Positions 44,295 to 54,283 of a stretch of 64,000 bases of DNA are shown here, piece after piece. The notes under the pieces are model-generated. The model was not told where the DNA came from. It made no database searches and was given only the letters and a program-made list of their open reading frames with translations. The DNA is taken from NCBI GenBank assembly GCA_018894105.1, contig CM032127.1:35174760-35238759 (forward strand), given 5' to 3'. This DNA is from Jacaranda mimosifolia (taxonomy: Eukaryota; Streptophyta; Magnoliopsida; Lamiales; Bignoniaceae). The position numbers were made by a program, and so were the translations under genes. How positions within the stretch are numbered: the stretch's first letter is position 1; every line of letters starts with the position of its first letter.

Positions 44295-44437
44295 GGTAGC
44301 CTAGGCACCTTGTGGCAGCAGCCCGGCCGGCCGGCCAGCCCCTAGCTGGGCAGTACGGGTATTGTAACACCCGTGCAGCCTGCCTGGATGGCCAGCTTGG
44401 CAATAGGCCCGCCCAAGGTTGCCCTGGCGTGACCAGT
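44295..44437 (+). other. GC-rich patch in the E9 leader
   Basis: About 140 bases of high GC in otherwise AT-rich DNA: AGCCCGGCCGGCCGGCCAGC (44325-44344 region), CTAGCTGGGCAG, and an inverted repeat ACGGGT/ACCCGT around 44356-44375. Equivalent patches sit at the same leader position in E1, E2, E3, E4, E10 and E11. ORFs through it (44218-44403 minus, 44312-44560 plus) reflect base composition, not conserved protein. Confidence 0.75.
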
Positions 44438-44994
44438 TTGCTGTTTTATGCATTTTTTGCCCTCCAAAATTTTATTTTCCACACACTTTTGATGCACAAT
44501 TGTTGTGTAAGTACTCAAAAGAATGTTGGACATTTTCTCTTGCTTTTAAAGTCAAATTAAAGTTACTCTCCAATTTTTTGCAAACATAGGATGCATAAAT
44601 GTTATGCTTGTTTTTGCTTGGCCAATTAATTGTTCATATTATAAGCATTTAATTATTGGAATTGAATGTCAATTCTTAATTTATTTATTATTCATTTAAT
44701 TGTTGAATGAATGATGAATGAATGGGAATGATCATGAGCCTTTAATATTGATTTTCTTTATTTCAAAGTTGTTGAAATGGGTTGTATTAAACTGGGGCTT
44801 GCATGCCTCTTAAACTCTATCTTATATATGGTATGAGAGTATAATCACTAGGAGTGAGGATTTCTTTCTCATGTAATTGTTACAAGGAGCAAAGAAGATA
44901 TTTGGAGGCATGGAGACTTATGAAGACCCATGAATGTATGGGATACACTTATGTAATAGCTAGATTTAATCAACCCACTTAAGATCAACTAAGT

Positions 44995-45056
44995 GATGCA
45001 CCTATAGCTCTAAGTGCATCACTTGGATGCACCTATGGCTCTAAGTGTATCACTTG
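44995..45056 (+). repeat. Duplicated leader stem-loop
   Basis: Two 31-base units (44995-45025, 45026-45056). The first unit with its flank forms a perfect 10-base stem, AGTGATGCAC (44992-45001) with GTGCATCACT (45014-45023), loop 12. Other leaders have a single copy. Confidence 0.85.
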
Positions 45057-45344
45057 GTTAAGCTCATAGTCATTCCACCCTAGGAGCATGCTAGGCATAT
45101 TTACTTATTTACGATTTTCATATCTTATTAATGTATGCGATGCATGGATTAGGATATAGAAAACCTAAATAAGAAGATAAAATTGGTGAGATCTTGACAA
45201 GTAAGTTGAAAATCCCTCCACTTAGAATGTCTAAATATTTTTCAAATATTAAGTCAATATGGATATAAATTAAAAAGAGTTTTAATTAATCAATGCTTTC
45301 TACCAATAGTATATTCCATGTTGATGCTACTGAATTTATGTGAT

Positions 45345-45650
45345 GACACTCAGTCATAGGGGTCACACTTAGGAGGAAAGCTGTGAGAATATTCTTAGCA
45401 TTCGATGCACTATTAATTTGAGGCTTCCCACACATTGGCACTCGGTCATGGGGGATGATGTGGAGCGGTCTGGAATTGAAGTTTGATTTGTAGGTTTGAC
45501 TTCATACTTAGTAACGTAGATGTTGCATGAGTCGTGGGTCTACATGAAAAGTAAGGCAAAATTTATCAAAAGTTGCATATGATGAAATTAGCAAATGTTG
45601 CTTATCCTTAGATTGCTTGTGGATGGCACTTGGTCATAGGGGTCCACTTG
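45345..45650 (+). repeat. Four spaced copies of a CACTCGGTCACGGGGGTC-like motif
   Basis: 45345-45370 (GACACTCAGTCATAGGGG), 45437-45457 (GGCACTCGGTCATGGGGG), 45522-45546 (GCATGAGTCGTGGGTCTACA) and 45625-45650 (GGCACTTGGTCATAGGGG). Starts are about 92, 86 and 102 bases apart. The first and last are followed by C(A/C)ACTT. The function is unknown. Confidence 0.8.
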
Positions 45651-45848
45651 CAAATCTTAGAAGTCTTGATTCTCACTGGAAATATAATTTCCTAAATTCT
45701 TCTAAGGGGGTGAAGGATTTGATAAAATAGTGGGAGGAAAACATGCTTGAAAGACCATAAACATGTTTTTGTAATACCAAAATTCAATCACATGCTTATA
45801 TTTTCTTTTATCGCTTTTTTGTAGATTTGTGAAATCTTCAAATTCAAA

Positions 45849-46609
45849 ATAGCTAAAAATCCACTCACAACAATTTTGAAAACCAATATCCTAATCGGGC
45901 CCAATGTTCATGATTGGTTGAGAAACCTTAATATTATTCTTGATTTCAAAAAGGGGACTTATGTGCTTGATCATAGTCCGTCGGTTACCCTTAGTAATGA
46001 TACCACCAATAAGGCACGCGAATTGTTCGTGAAGATTGTAGATGTTCATGTACAAACAATGTTCCTTATGATCACTTCTATGTCTAAAGAGCTTCAAGAG
46101 ACTCACGAGCGCATAAGATGTGCACATGAGATCTATACACACCTACAAGAGTTTTTGGTGTTCAAACTAGACAGAAATGGTTCATTTTGTCTAGGCACTA
46201 ATGTCTATAAACACGAGCCTAAAATGATCACTTTCATTGAGAGGTTCGGCCAATTAGGCGTTGTCATGGATAATGAGCTCCTTGTGGATTTGATCTTTCA
46301 ATTATTACCTAACACATTTGACCAATTCATTATGAACTTCTACATGTTAATGCAAGAAGTAACAATTAATGAATTAGTTAATATGTTGGTAATCACCGAG
46401 GAGACTATAAACAAAGACAAGCTTTTTACACTTGTTCCCTCTTCCAAGTCTATTGGCTCTAGGGGTGTTAGAAAGGTAGGTAAAGGGAAGAAGAGAGGAT
46501 GAAACAAACCTTGAAAATTTTAAGGGGAATTGAGAATAACAAAGAGGCTAAAACCGGAGATACATGTTTCCATTGTGGAGAAAAAGGGCAATGGAGAAGA
46601 AATTGCAAA
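45849..46609 (+). pseudogene. E9 gag, start codon lost
   Basis: The conserved gag ATG is ATA (45849-45851), otherwise in context (AAAATAGCTAAAAATCC). The frame is open to 46502 (about 217 codons): VHDWLRNLNIILDFKKG, YVLDHSPSV, ELFVKIVDVHVQT, LQETHERIRCAHEIYTHLQE, MDNELLVDLIFQLLPNTFDQ, INELVNMLVI, then a basic tail. A shift at the ATGA of 46499-46502 moves to the next frame, which carries the zinc knuckle CFHCGEKGQWRRNC (46565-46606) with His changed to Gln. It is one of the longest gag frames here but is not functional as written. Confidence 0.87.
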
Positions 46610-47040
46610 GCTTATCTTGCTACTCTTGAGAAGGGTGTGTACTTCATTGAAGTGTACTTGACGACTAGTTATTCCACATGGGTATTTAATACCACATGCA
46701 ATTCTTACCTTTGTAATTCGTTACAAGGGTTAGAAAGAAGAAAAAGTCTCAATGAAAGGGATAAGATCCTATGCTTAGGAAATGGAGCAAAAGTTGCAGC
46801 CATGGTCCAAGGCGTAATCAAGTTAGACTTAGGGAACTCCCAAATTGTACTTGATCCTTGTTATTATGTACCTAATCTTGTTAAGAACATTATTTCAATT
46901 CTTGAATTGGATAAAGAAGGATATGGTTTTTCTAAATCTAATGGAAAGTTGAAAGCAATAAAGTATGGTTCTTTAATTGCACTAGGTACATTAAACAATA
47001 GATTGTACATATTGGATTCCCAACCTTCATTGATGCACAT
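46610..47040 (+). pseudogene. E9 protease, catalytic Asp lost
   Basis: In frame with the zinc knuckle (frame 46499-47233). The active site reads WVFNTTCNSYLCNSLQGL: the Asp expected in the DTG position is Asn (codon 46688), and the Gly is Thr. The rest is well kept (LERRKSLNERDKILCLGNGAKVAAMVQGVIKLDL, in short blocks; VLDPCYYVPNLVKNIISI; LNNRLYILDSQPSL). D-to-N is a single G-to-A change. Without this Asp the polyprotein could not be self-processed. Confidence 0.85.
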
Positions 47041-48110
47041 TCAATCAAGTAAAAGAAAATTAGATATCCAAGAAGATGCCATTTTATGGCATGCAAGACT
47101 TGGCCATATCTCTAAGAATAGGATGAACAAGATAGAGGCTCTCAATGCACTAAATGTTAGTGGCATTGAGGAACTTCCAACTTATGAATCTTGTTTAAAG
47201 GGAAAAATAACCAAGGCTTCTTTTGTAGGATAATTGGAGCGAAGCACAAATCCTTTGGATTTGACCCATATGGATATGTGCGGTCAACTAAGAGTTAGTG
47301 CACGAGGAATCTATTCTTACTTCATCACCTTCACCAATGATCACATTCGATTCGGACATGTGTATCTTATGAAGAATAAGTCTGAAGCCTTTGAAAAGTT
47401 CAAAGAATATAGGTGTGAAGTAGAAAAGCAAAAGGGACTTAGTATTAAAACTCTTCGATCAGATCGAGGAGGAGAATATTTAAGTACCAAATTCTTGGAT
47501 TATTTAAAAGAGAATGGGATTCTCTCTCAATGGACTCCACCTAGCACATCCCAACTCAATGGAGTAGCTGAGAGAAGAAACCGTATCTTGTTGGACATGG
47601 TGCATTGCATGATGAGCTTCTTCGATATGCCTATATACTTTTGGGGATATGCTTTACTAATGGCGGCGAGGCTACTAAATGTGATACCCTCATAGGCCGT
47701 GCCAAAACACCACATGAGATGTGGTATGGCAAAGCACCCTCTTACCAATATCTAAAGGTTTGGGGGTCTACCACCTACATCAAGAGGTTAGTGGGAGACA
47801 AGTTAGATAGTCGGTTCTCCTTGTGTAAGTTTGTGGAATACCTTAGAGAGTCTATGGATTATTACTTTTATGATCCCTCGGAGCAAAAAGCGTTCATCTT
47901 GGGGAACACCACCTTTTTGGAAAAGAAGTTTCTATTAGATAGAAAAGGTATTGTTGTTGAACTTGATGAAGTTCAAAATGATCAAATCCCACAAGCGGTG
48001 GAAACAAGTAGCGAGCCTTGCACGCATCCTCTACGTAAGTCGGATCGAATCAAGAAGCAACCCCGAAAGGTTTGAATTTCTTCATGAGACTGGCTAATCA
48101 AATATAGATC
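47041..48110 (+). pseudogene. E9 integrase with complete D,D-35-E triad
   Basis: The zinc N-terminus WHARLGHISKNRMNK and YESCLKGK (one Cys replaced by Tyr) ends with a TAA at 47231. The same frame then reads 47234-47695: HMDMCG (D at 47273), RSDRGGEY (D at 47462) and NGVAERRN (E at 47570). Thirty-five residues separate the last two, the hallmark of the retroviral integrase core. A stop at 47693 and a frameshift put the C-terminal part (KTPHEMWYGKAP, GDKLDSR, FLLDRKGIVVELDEVQ, RKSDRIKKQPRKV) in frame 47605-48075. The core is intact but split from its N- and C-terminal parts. Confidence 0.87.
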
Positions 48111-49000
48111 CGAGGACCTATGAGTAAGCTATGTTAGACATAGACTCGGGATATTGGCTTGATTCTATGAGATCCGAAATGGACTCTATGTACTCCAGCA
48201 AAGTATGGACTTTGGTAGATCCACCGGAGGAAATCATTTCTATTGGTTGCAAGTGGATTTATAAGCGAAAGCTAGGAGTCAATGTTGAGGTAGTGACTTT
48301 TAAAGCGCGACTAGTAGCAAAAGGTTATATTCAAAGACCAGATATTGATTTCAAGGAAACCTTTTCACTAGTTGGAATGCCTAAGTCCATACGGATCTTA
48401 CTTGTCATAGCCGCATATTATGACTATGAGATATGACAAATGGATGTCAAAATCATTTTCCTTAATGGCAACATTGAAGAAAAAATTTATATAGAGCGAC
48501 CACAAGGTTTTACATCCAAGGGGAGTGAGCAAAAGGTTTGCAAACTCCAAAAGTCTATTTATGGACTGAAGCAAGCATTCTGACCTTGGAACATACATTT
48601 TGATAGTACAATCAAATCATTTGGCTTTATCAAAAATGTGTATAGAACATGTATATACAAAAAGGCGAGTGGAAATTGTGTAGAGTTTATTATGCTTTAT
48701 GTCGATGGCATCCTTCTCATTGGGAATAAGGTTGGAATGTTAGGGCAGACTAAAGTGTGGTTATCTACTATATTCTCCATCAAAGATTTAGGAGAAGCAT
48801 CCTATGTATTGGGAATACGTATCCATAGATATAGATCAAAGATGATGTTGGGGCTATCCTAATCACAGTAGATTGACAAAATATAAAGTAGTTTAATATG
48901 GAAGAATCTAAGAAGGGATTCCTTCCTATGAGACATGGTATTCGTCTATCTATGTCTATGACCCCCTAGACTGAGGCAGAAAGACAAAAGATATCCTGGA
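48111..49000 (+). pseudogene. E9 reverse transcriptase, YVDG active site
   Basis: The frame 48131-48436 reads MLDIDSGYWLDSMRSEMD, KVWTLVDPPEE, GCKWIYKRKLG, TFKARLVAKGYIQRPDIDFK, ETFSLVGMPKSIRILLVI and ends in TGA at 48434. It resumes in the same frame with QMDVK and GNIEEKIYIERPQGFTSK, then KVCKLQKSIYGLKQAF, stop. The frame from 48638 holds MLYVDGILLIGNK: YVDD has become YVDG (48698-48709). Then WLSTIFSIKDLGEASYVLGIR and a stop at 48860. The enzyme is inactive. Confidence 0.86.
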
Positions 49001-49685
49001 TACCTTATGCGTCTGCTATAGGGAACATAATGTATGCAGTTCAATGTACAAGATTGGATGTAGCGCACACTTTGAGTATCACGAGCCATTTTCAATCCAA
49101 CCTCGGCGAATGCCACTGGATAGCCGTTAAGACAATCCTTAAGTACTTGAGAAGAACTAAGGAGTTGTTTTTGGTATATGCAATGGAGAATTGAAACCCG
49201 ATGGGTGTTCAGATTCAAGTTTCCAATCTAATGTAGCTGACCTAAAATCCACCTCTGGATTCATATTTTGCCTTAATGGCAGCCCGGTGAGTTGGAAGAG
49301 TTCCAAACAAGACATCACAGCCAATTCAACCACTAAGGCAGAGTATATTGTAGCTTCTGAAGTTGTAAAGGAAGGTGTTTGGATCAAAAGCTTCATCCAA
49401 GAGTTAGATGTAGTGCCTAGCATGTCTGAGCCTGTGGTTATCTTTTGTGACAACAGGGTACGATTGCACAAGCTAAGAAGCCAAGATCTCATCAGCGATC
49501 CAAGCACATTTTGAGGCATTATCATTTGATATATGATACCATTTGATTAGAGGCAACATCTGAGTGGAATGGATTGCCTCTAGAGAGAATATAGTAGATC
49601 CACTAATTAAACCCCTAATGCAAAAAGTCCTTAAAGGACGTCTTATAAAGATGGGTCTTAAAACTGTAGGGCATCGACTTTAAGG
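49001..49685 (+). pseudogene. E9 RNase H, catalytic residues kept
   Basis: The connection (PWIPYASAIGNIMYAVQC, then CHWIAVKTILKYLRRTKE) leads, after a missing base near 49180, into the frame 49191-49514. There GCSDSSFQ (Asp 49212), TTKAEYIVASE (Glu) and VVIFCDN (Asp) form the RNase H residues, with WIKSFIQELDVVPSMSEP between. Two bases later the frame shifts (NRVRLHKLRSQD instead of NxGAxxQA) and ends. The tail to the purine tract is not open. Confidence 0.82.
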
Positions 49686-49697
49686 CAAGTGGGAGAT
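49686..49697 (+). other. E9 polypurine tract
   Basis: CAAGTGGGAGAT directly before the LTR start TGTTGG at 49698. The cleanest copy in the window. Confidence 0.88.
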
Positions 49698-51802
49698 TGT
49701 TGGAATAGTACCCAGCAAGCTAATAAGATTGTCATGAAAACTATTTTACTTGTGATACAATCTTGATTGAATGATATTATTCTTAATGGCCATCCTCGTT
49801 TTATGCTCATATTACTTCACTAGCATATGGTTGAGCCCTTAGATCAAATAAGACTATGCGACTTGGTCAGTTCAGTCGGTGGTGATCATAGAATAAGTCT
49901 TACACAGTCGTGATCTTAAACATCCCAAGCCATATAATCTTAAGAGACGTGGCATCTAAGATTCGAATAGACTTGTACTAACGATGCATAAATCTAAGGG
50001 TTGGATGCTTCTTTTTTCCATGAGCAAACCATATGTGATATGGGTGCATATTGGTGGGTGCTTGTTATAGAACAAGGCACTAGAGACCCGCCTAAAAATC
50101 CCACTAGATAGTTGTAGTGACAAGTCGGTAGTGGCTAGTTCTCCAACTTACGCTAGTGCATATGATTAGTTCTTTGACTTGAGTATCCATTGTAACATTG
50201 TGTTTAGGTCCTCATGCTTTGACTGCTTCCTAGCCACTTAGCGGGCGTTCCGATGGTGATTGGGCATGAGCTACTTAGACATAGAGGTTTATGAGATTCA
50301 AGATGGGATCTGACTCCTTGTCTTTGTGAAGGGCAAGTACATCTCCTATGTGTTCTACGATGATCGATTCTAAGGAGTCCTTGGCCAAGGTAGTCTGACA
50401 ATTTGAAAAAGGAGTTTTTCAAAGATGAGGTCACAAAGGGAATCAAACATTAAGAATATATGCATAGCATTGAGGCTGTTAGGGAGTCGATAAATATCTT
50501 GCTCTAGGCTTCTTTCATATAGATAGGAGATGGAAGGATCATATTTGCATGGTACGCGTAAAGCTAGAATGGTTCACCATGAGCATTCATTCGGCTAATT
50601 GTTGGGCTCCATGGGCTTGAGGTTGGACATTGACTATGGAGATTGGTACTCTTCCATTAATAGAGATTAGTTGATATAAGTCAGCTAGTTTAAAAGGAGT
50701 TTTAAACTAATATGAATATATGATACTCTAAAGTCACAATTGTTGTAAGCCCCACGTCCAATGAGTTGTAGAACTTAAATGGGTCACACACAAAAGCCTA
50801 TTGGAAATCCTAAATAATGAGGAGGAGTTTTGTAAGTGTTAGAAAAATTCTGAGAGGACCAAAAATGTGAGCAAGAAATCTTGATGCAATTTTTAGTCAT
50901 TCAGTTTCATCAATTTAATTGTTAAATTGATCCAATTAAATTAATTGTTAATTTAATTTGGTACCACATGATTATCAATTGGTCAAGTCAAACTTAAAGA
51001 GTTAATTTTGGTGACTTAAATGTTAAGTCAATATTTAATTAAATTAAAGTATTTAATTTAATTAAATGGAATAATGAGTTTTCGAGGGAAATTTAAAATA
51101 GCTTGCAAGTTGGCATGCTTAGTTGGCAACCCCCCTTAAGGAAGGTGTGATGCCACGTTGGCATCATACCATCCTCCTTCCATATATAGATACAGATGGG
51201 GCAACCAACAAGAAGAATCAATCACACTTTTTGCATCTAATTGTTAGATCAAAGATTCCCTCCAAAAGTGATTCTCTTATGAGTTGAGGATTCACTCTCT
51301 TTTTTCTCCCCTCCATTTCCGGCCTTCAACCTAGATCTCTTCCTTCTTGATTTTTCCAGCTAAATTGAGAAGGAAAGGATAGTCCAAAGGTGTGTGGACT
51401 TTGATAGTGGAGGCAAGATGTATTACGGATTGTTTGCTTTGGTGATCCTCTGTTCCAGCAGAAACTTTGAGGTCTCTGTTCGAGGTCTTGCCAAAGGAAT
51501 CTAGTGGTGAATTTTATATATGGACACTCCTCTTTTAGTCAGCTTTCATTTTGTCTAGATTTGGTTGAATTCTGAGGTCATTTGCTAGATCAAAAATTGA
51601 TCACGCCTAGCTGTGCCACTAGCAGCTTCCTCTCTGGAAATGAAGCTCTTCTTCTACCTTTGGTTGGATTTTGCTCAAGAGGTAACAATCTAACCTTAAT
51701 CCACTATATATGCATGATTTAGATCCTTGTGGTGGTGTAAGATAAGTTAGATTTCAGTTTTTCAATGTTTTAAATTGGATCCTTAGCCTTACACCTCTTT
51801 CA
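49698..51802 (+). repeat. 3' LTR of E9
   Basis: 2105 bases, TGTTGGAATAGTACCC to CACCTCTTTCA, followed by the right CCATG. It keeps the hairpin (51144-51170) that the 5' LTR has lost. The antisense ORF 50204-50446 is chance. Confidence 0.93.
51144..51188 (+). promoter_or_regulatory. LTR hairpin and TATA (E9 3' LTR)
   Basis: Inverted repeat at 51144-51170 (GGTGTGATGCCA facing TGGCATCATACC, one mismatch), then TATATA at 51183-51188. Confidence 0.6.
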
Positions 51803-51960
51803 CCATGGAAATATGGTTCTTCTATCTCCTATCTCCTAAAAAAGGCCTAGGGCAAGATATTTATCGGCTTCCTAATAACCTCAAAACTGTGTCTCTATTC
51901 CCACTATTAAATTCCACTTTATGACCTCATCTTTGGGAAACTCCTTTTCTGAATCGTCAA

Positions 51961-52496
51961 ACTACCTTGTGCAAGGATTTATTGGAACCGATCATTATAG
52001 AATACATAGGAGATGTATTCGCCCTTCACAGTGATGAAGAGACAGATCCCATTTGGATTTCACAAACCTTTATGTCTAAGTAACTCATACACAATCTCAA
52101 CCTAGAAGACCCGCTAAGTGGTCAAGGAAGAGTCAAGGTATAAGGACCTAAACACAAAGTTACCATGGATCCTCAGGTTAAAGGACTAATTATATGCACT
52201 AGCATAAGTTGGAGAACTTGGAATAAGGACTACCTTGCGCAAGGATTTCTTGGAATCGATCATTATAGAATACATAGGAGATGTACTTGCCCTTCACAAT
52301 GACGAAGAGACAGATCCCATCTTGGATTTCACAAACCTTCATGCCTAAGTAGCTCATACCCAGTCTCAATCTAGAAGACCCGCTAAGTGGTCAAGGAAGA
52401 GCCAAGGTATAAGGACCTAAACACAAGGTTATCATGGATCCTCAGGTCACAAAACTAATTATATGCACTAGCTTACGATGGAGAACTTGCCACTAC
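51961..52496. repeat. 268-base tandem duplication in LTR8
   Basis: Units 51961-52228 and 52229-52496 both begin ACTACCTTG(T/C)GCAAGG and carry GATCATTATAGAATACATAG and AGAAGACCCGCTAAGTGG. They differ at roughly twenty positions. The join reads GAGAACTTGGAATAAGGACTACC. Other LTRs have one copy. Confidence 0.9.
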
Positions 52497-52519
52497 CAAC
52501 TTGCCATATCAGTTATCTA

Positions 52520-52524
52520 GTGGA
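52520..52524. repeat. E10 target-site duplication, left
   Basis: GTGGA before the E10 LTR start; pairs with GTGTA at 62169-62173 (one mismatch). An uninterrupted LTR (53861-53890 region) reads CTAGTGGATTCTCTGGG across the same point. Confidence 0.82.
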
Positions 52525-54270
52525 TATAGGTGTGTATGGCACTAGGATCCAAAATTTTTCAAAAAAATGAATAAAACCAGTCTATACAAGCCCCAAATAT
52601 CAAGATATGCATAGGAATTAGATTTATAGAGGGAAATTACCTTGGTGATATGAGAAAATTCAAGGAGTAAGAAAACTCTTCTTCAATCGTTGAAGAAACT
52701 CCTCACTGGTGCAGCGGATTCACCAAGGAGGGGATGTCACATGTCCATGCCAAGGTGACCACTAACAATTAGTGTTAATGTGAATTGAATGTCATTTGAA
52801 ATTTGCATTTCATCTAATTAAATGTCTTCCAAATGAATTCCAATTCCATATTAAATGAACCATTCATTTAATAATATACTCCAAAATAAACTCTCCAATT
52901 AAATTAAATGAAATGCTTTAATTTAATTAATAATCTTTTGACTTAACTCTTCATTCAAAGTGCTTAACTCTTTGAGCTAGTCAAAATTAATTTAACTCTT
53001 AAATCAATTTGACCAATTGATAGTCATGTGGCATCAATTAATTAACTCTTAATTAATTGATCTTAATTTAACTCTTAACTTAAACTGATCAAGCTGAAAA
53101 TGACTTTAATTTTCACCTCCTCCATAATTATGTCATGAATTTTGTAACTCTTAGAAAATTCTCATTTCTTCAATAGATCAAGCTATTGGCTTTTGTACGT
53201 GACCCATTAGATTCTATCATTCATTAGACATAGACTCACAACTCCTTGGGAAATATTCACATTAGTTTAAACTCCTTTAAACTAAGCGACTCAATTCAAT
53301 TAATCTCATTAATTGAAAAGTATCAAATCTCCATGGTCGATGTCCAACCTCAAGCCCATGGAGCCCAACTAATTAGCCAAAATGAATGCTCTTGAAGAAC
53401 CTTTCTAGCATTATGCATCCCATGCAAATACGGTCCTTCCATCTCCTATCTCTCGAAAGAGGCCTAGGGCAAGATATTAGTCGGTTCCCTAGTAGCCTCG
53501 ATGTGATACTTCTATTCTCAATGTTCGATTCCCTTCGTGACCTAATCTTTGAAAACACCTTTTCAAATTATCACATCACCATGCGCAAGGGTTTCTTGGA
53601 ATCGATCATTATAGAACGCATAGGATATGCACTCACCCTTCATAAAAGTAAGAAGTCAGATTCCACTTGGATCTCACAAACCTCTATATCTAGTAGCTCA
53701 TGCCTAATCTCATCTCGAGTGGCCAGCTAAGTAACCAAGGAAGAGTCAAAGCATAAGGACCAAACACAAGGTTACCATGGATCCTCTAGTCAAAGAACTA
53801 ATAATATACACTAGTGAAAGCTGAAGAACTTGCCACTACCGACTTGCCGCTTCAGCTATCTAGTGGATTCTCTGGGTGGGCCTTCAGTGCCTTGTTCTTT
53901 AATAAGAACCTACTAACATGCATCCATATCTCATATGGGATTGCTCATGAAATGAAGCAGCATCCAACACTTGGATTTATGCATTGTTAGTGCAAGTTTA
54001 TTAAGATCTTAGATGCCCTGTCTCGTAAGATTCTATGACTTAGAAGATTTAAGATTACGATCATGTAAGACTTATTCCATGACCACCATCCAATGTGTGA
54101 TTAAGTCCCATAGTCTAATATGATCTAAGGACTTCATCCAAATGCCAGTGGAACAAATAATCAGCATAAGATAAATATGGCCATATAATGAATATCTTTC
54201 AATCAAGATTTCTTACAAGGAAATAGTTTACAAGGCCAATCTAATTAGCTTGCGGGGAACTATTCCAACA
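52525..54270 (-). repeat. 3' LTR of E10, internally deleted
   Basis: 1746 bases against 2239 for its partner. The missing ~480 bases correspond to about 60129-60610 (jump near 52727 from GGATTCACCAA to GGGGATGTCACATGTCCATG) and include the TATA and hairpin region. It ends CTATTCCAACA. The left terminus is TATAGG for TGTAG. Confidence 0.88.
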
Positions 54271-54283
54271 ATCTCCCACTTAC
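54271..54283 (-). other. E10 polypurine tract
   Basis: The plus strand ATCTCCCACTTAC gives a minus-strand GTAAGTGGGAGAT abutting the LTR. Confidence 0.85.

Larger units (their letters stand above)
43781..45848 (+). other. E9 5' leader (2.07 kb)
   Basis: Non-coding and mostly AT-rich. In order it holds a stretch rich in TTAGCTAATG-type repeats (43900-44060), a GC-rich patch (44295-44437), a duplicated stem-loop (44995-45056), four repeated motifs (45345-45650), and the gag-proximal end TTGTAGATTTGTGAAATC. The same order recurs in E4, E10 and E2. A 2-kb leader is long for a copia element. Roles in packaging, dimerisation or translation are only inference. Confidence 0.8.
41718..51802 (+). mobile_element. 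E9: full-length copia element nested in LTR8
   Basis: 10,085 bases, with LTRs 41718-43765 and 49698-51802, PBS, 2.07-kb leader, gag to RNase H, purine tract, and perfect CCATG duplications. Removing it and one CCATG restores host LTR order (CTATACATACCATG then GAAATATGGTTCTTC). It is the best preserved copy: the integrase triad is complete. Gag has lost its ATG, protease its Asp and RT its second Asp. Confidence 0.95.
51803..52524 (-). repeat. LTR8, piece 2, between E9 and E10
   Basis: The host LTR resumes with the duplicated CCATG (51803-51807, right target duplication of E9) and GAAATATGGTTCTTC. It contains a 268-base tandem duplication (51961-52496) and ends at CTAGTGGA, where E10 inserted. 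Confidence 0.88.

Noticed and set aside
44218..44560. Small proteins or a CpG-island promoter in the GC-rich patch
   Set aside because: ORFs on both strands come from base composition and are not conserved among the seven equivalent patches.
45345..45650. CRISPR-like array (short repeats with similar spacers)
   Set aside because: Repeats are degenerate, only four, with 60-80 base spacers that are themselves conserved between elements. The context is a plant retrotransposon leader.
41718..51802. Endogenous pararetrovirus or Ty3/gypsy element
   Set aside because: Integrase precedes RT, the YVDD-type RT and GAG-pre-integrase HHCC region are copia-like, LTRs with 5-base duplications are present, and there is no movement or coat protein and no chromodomain.
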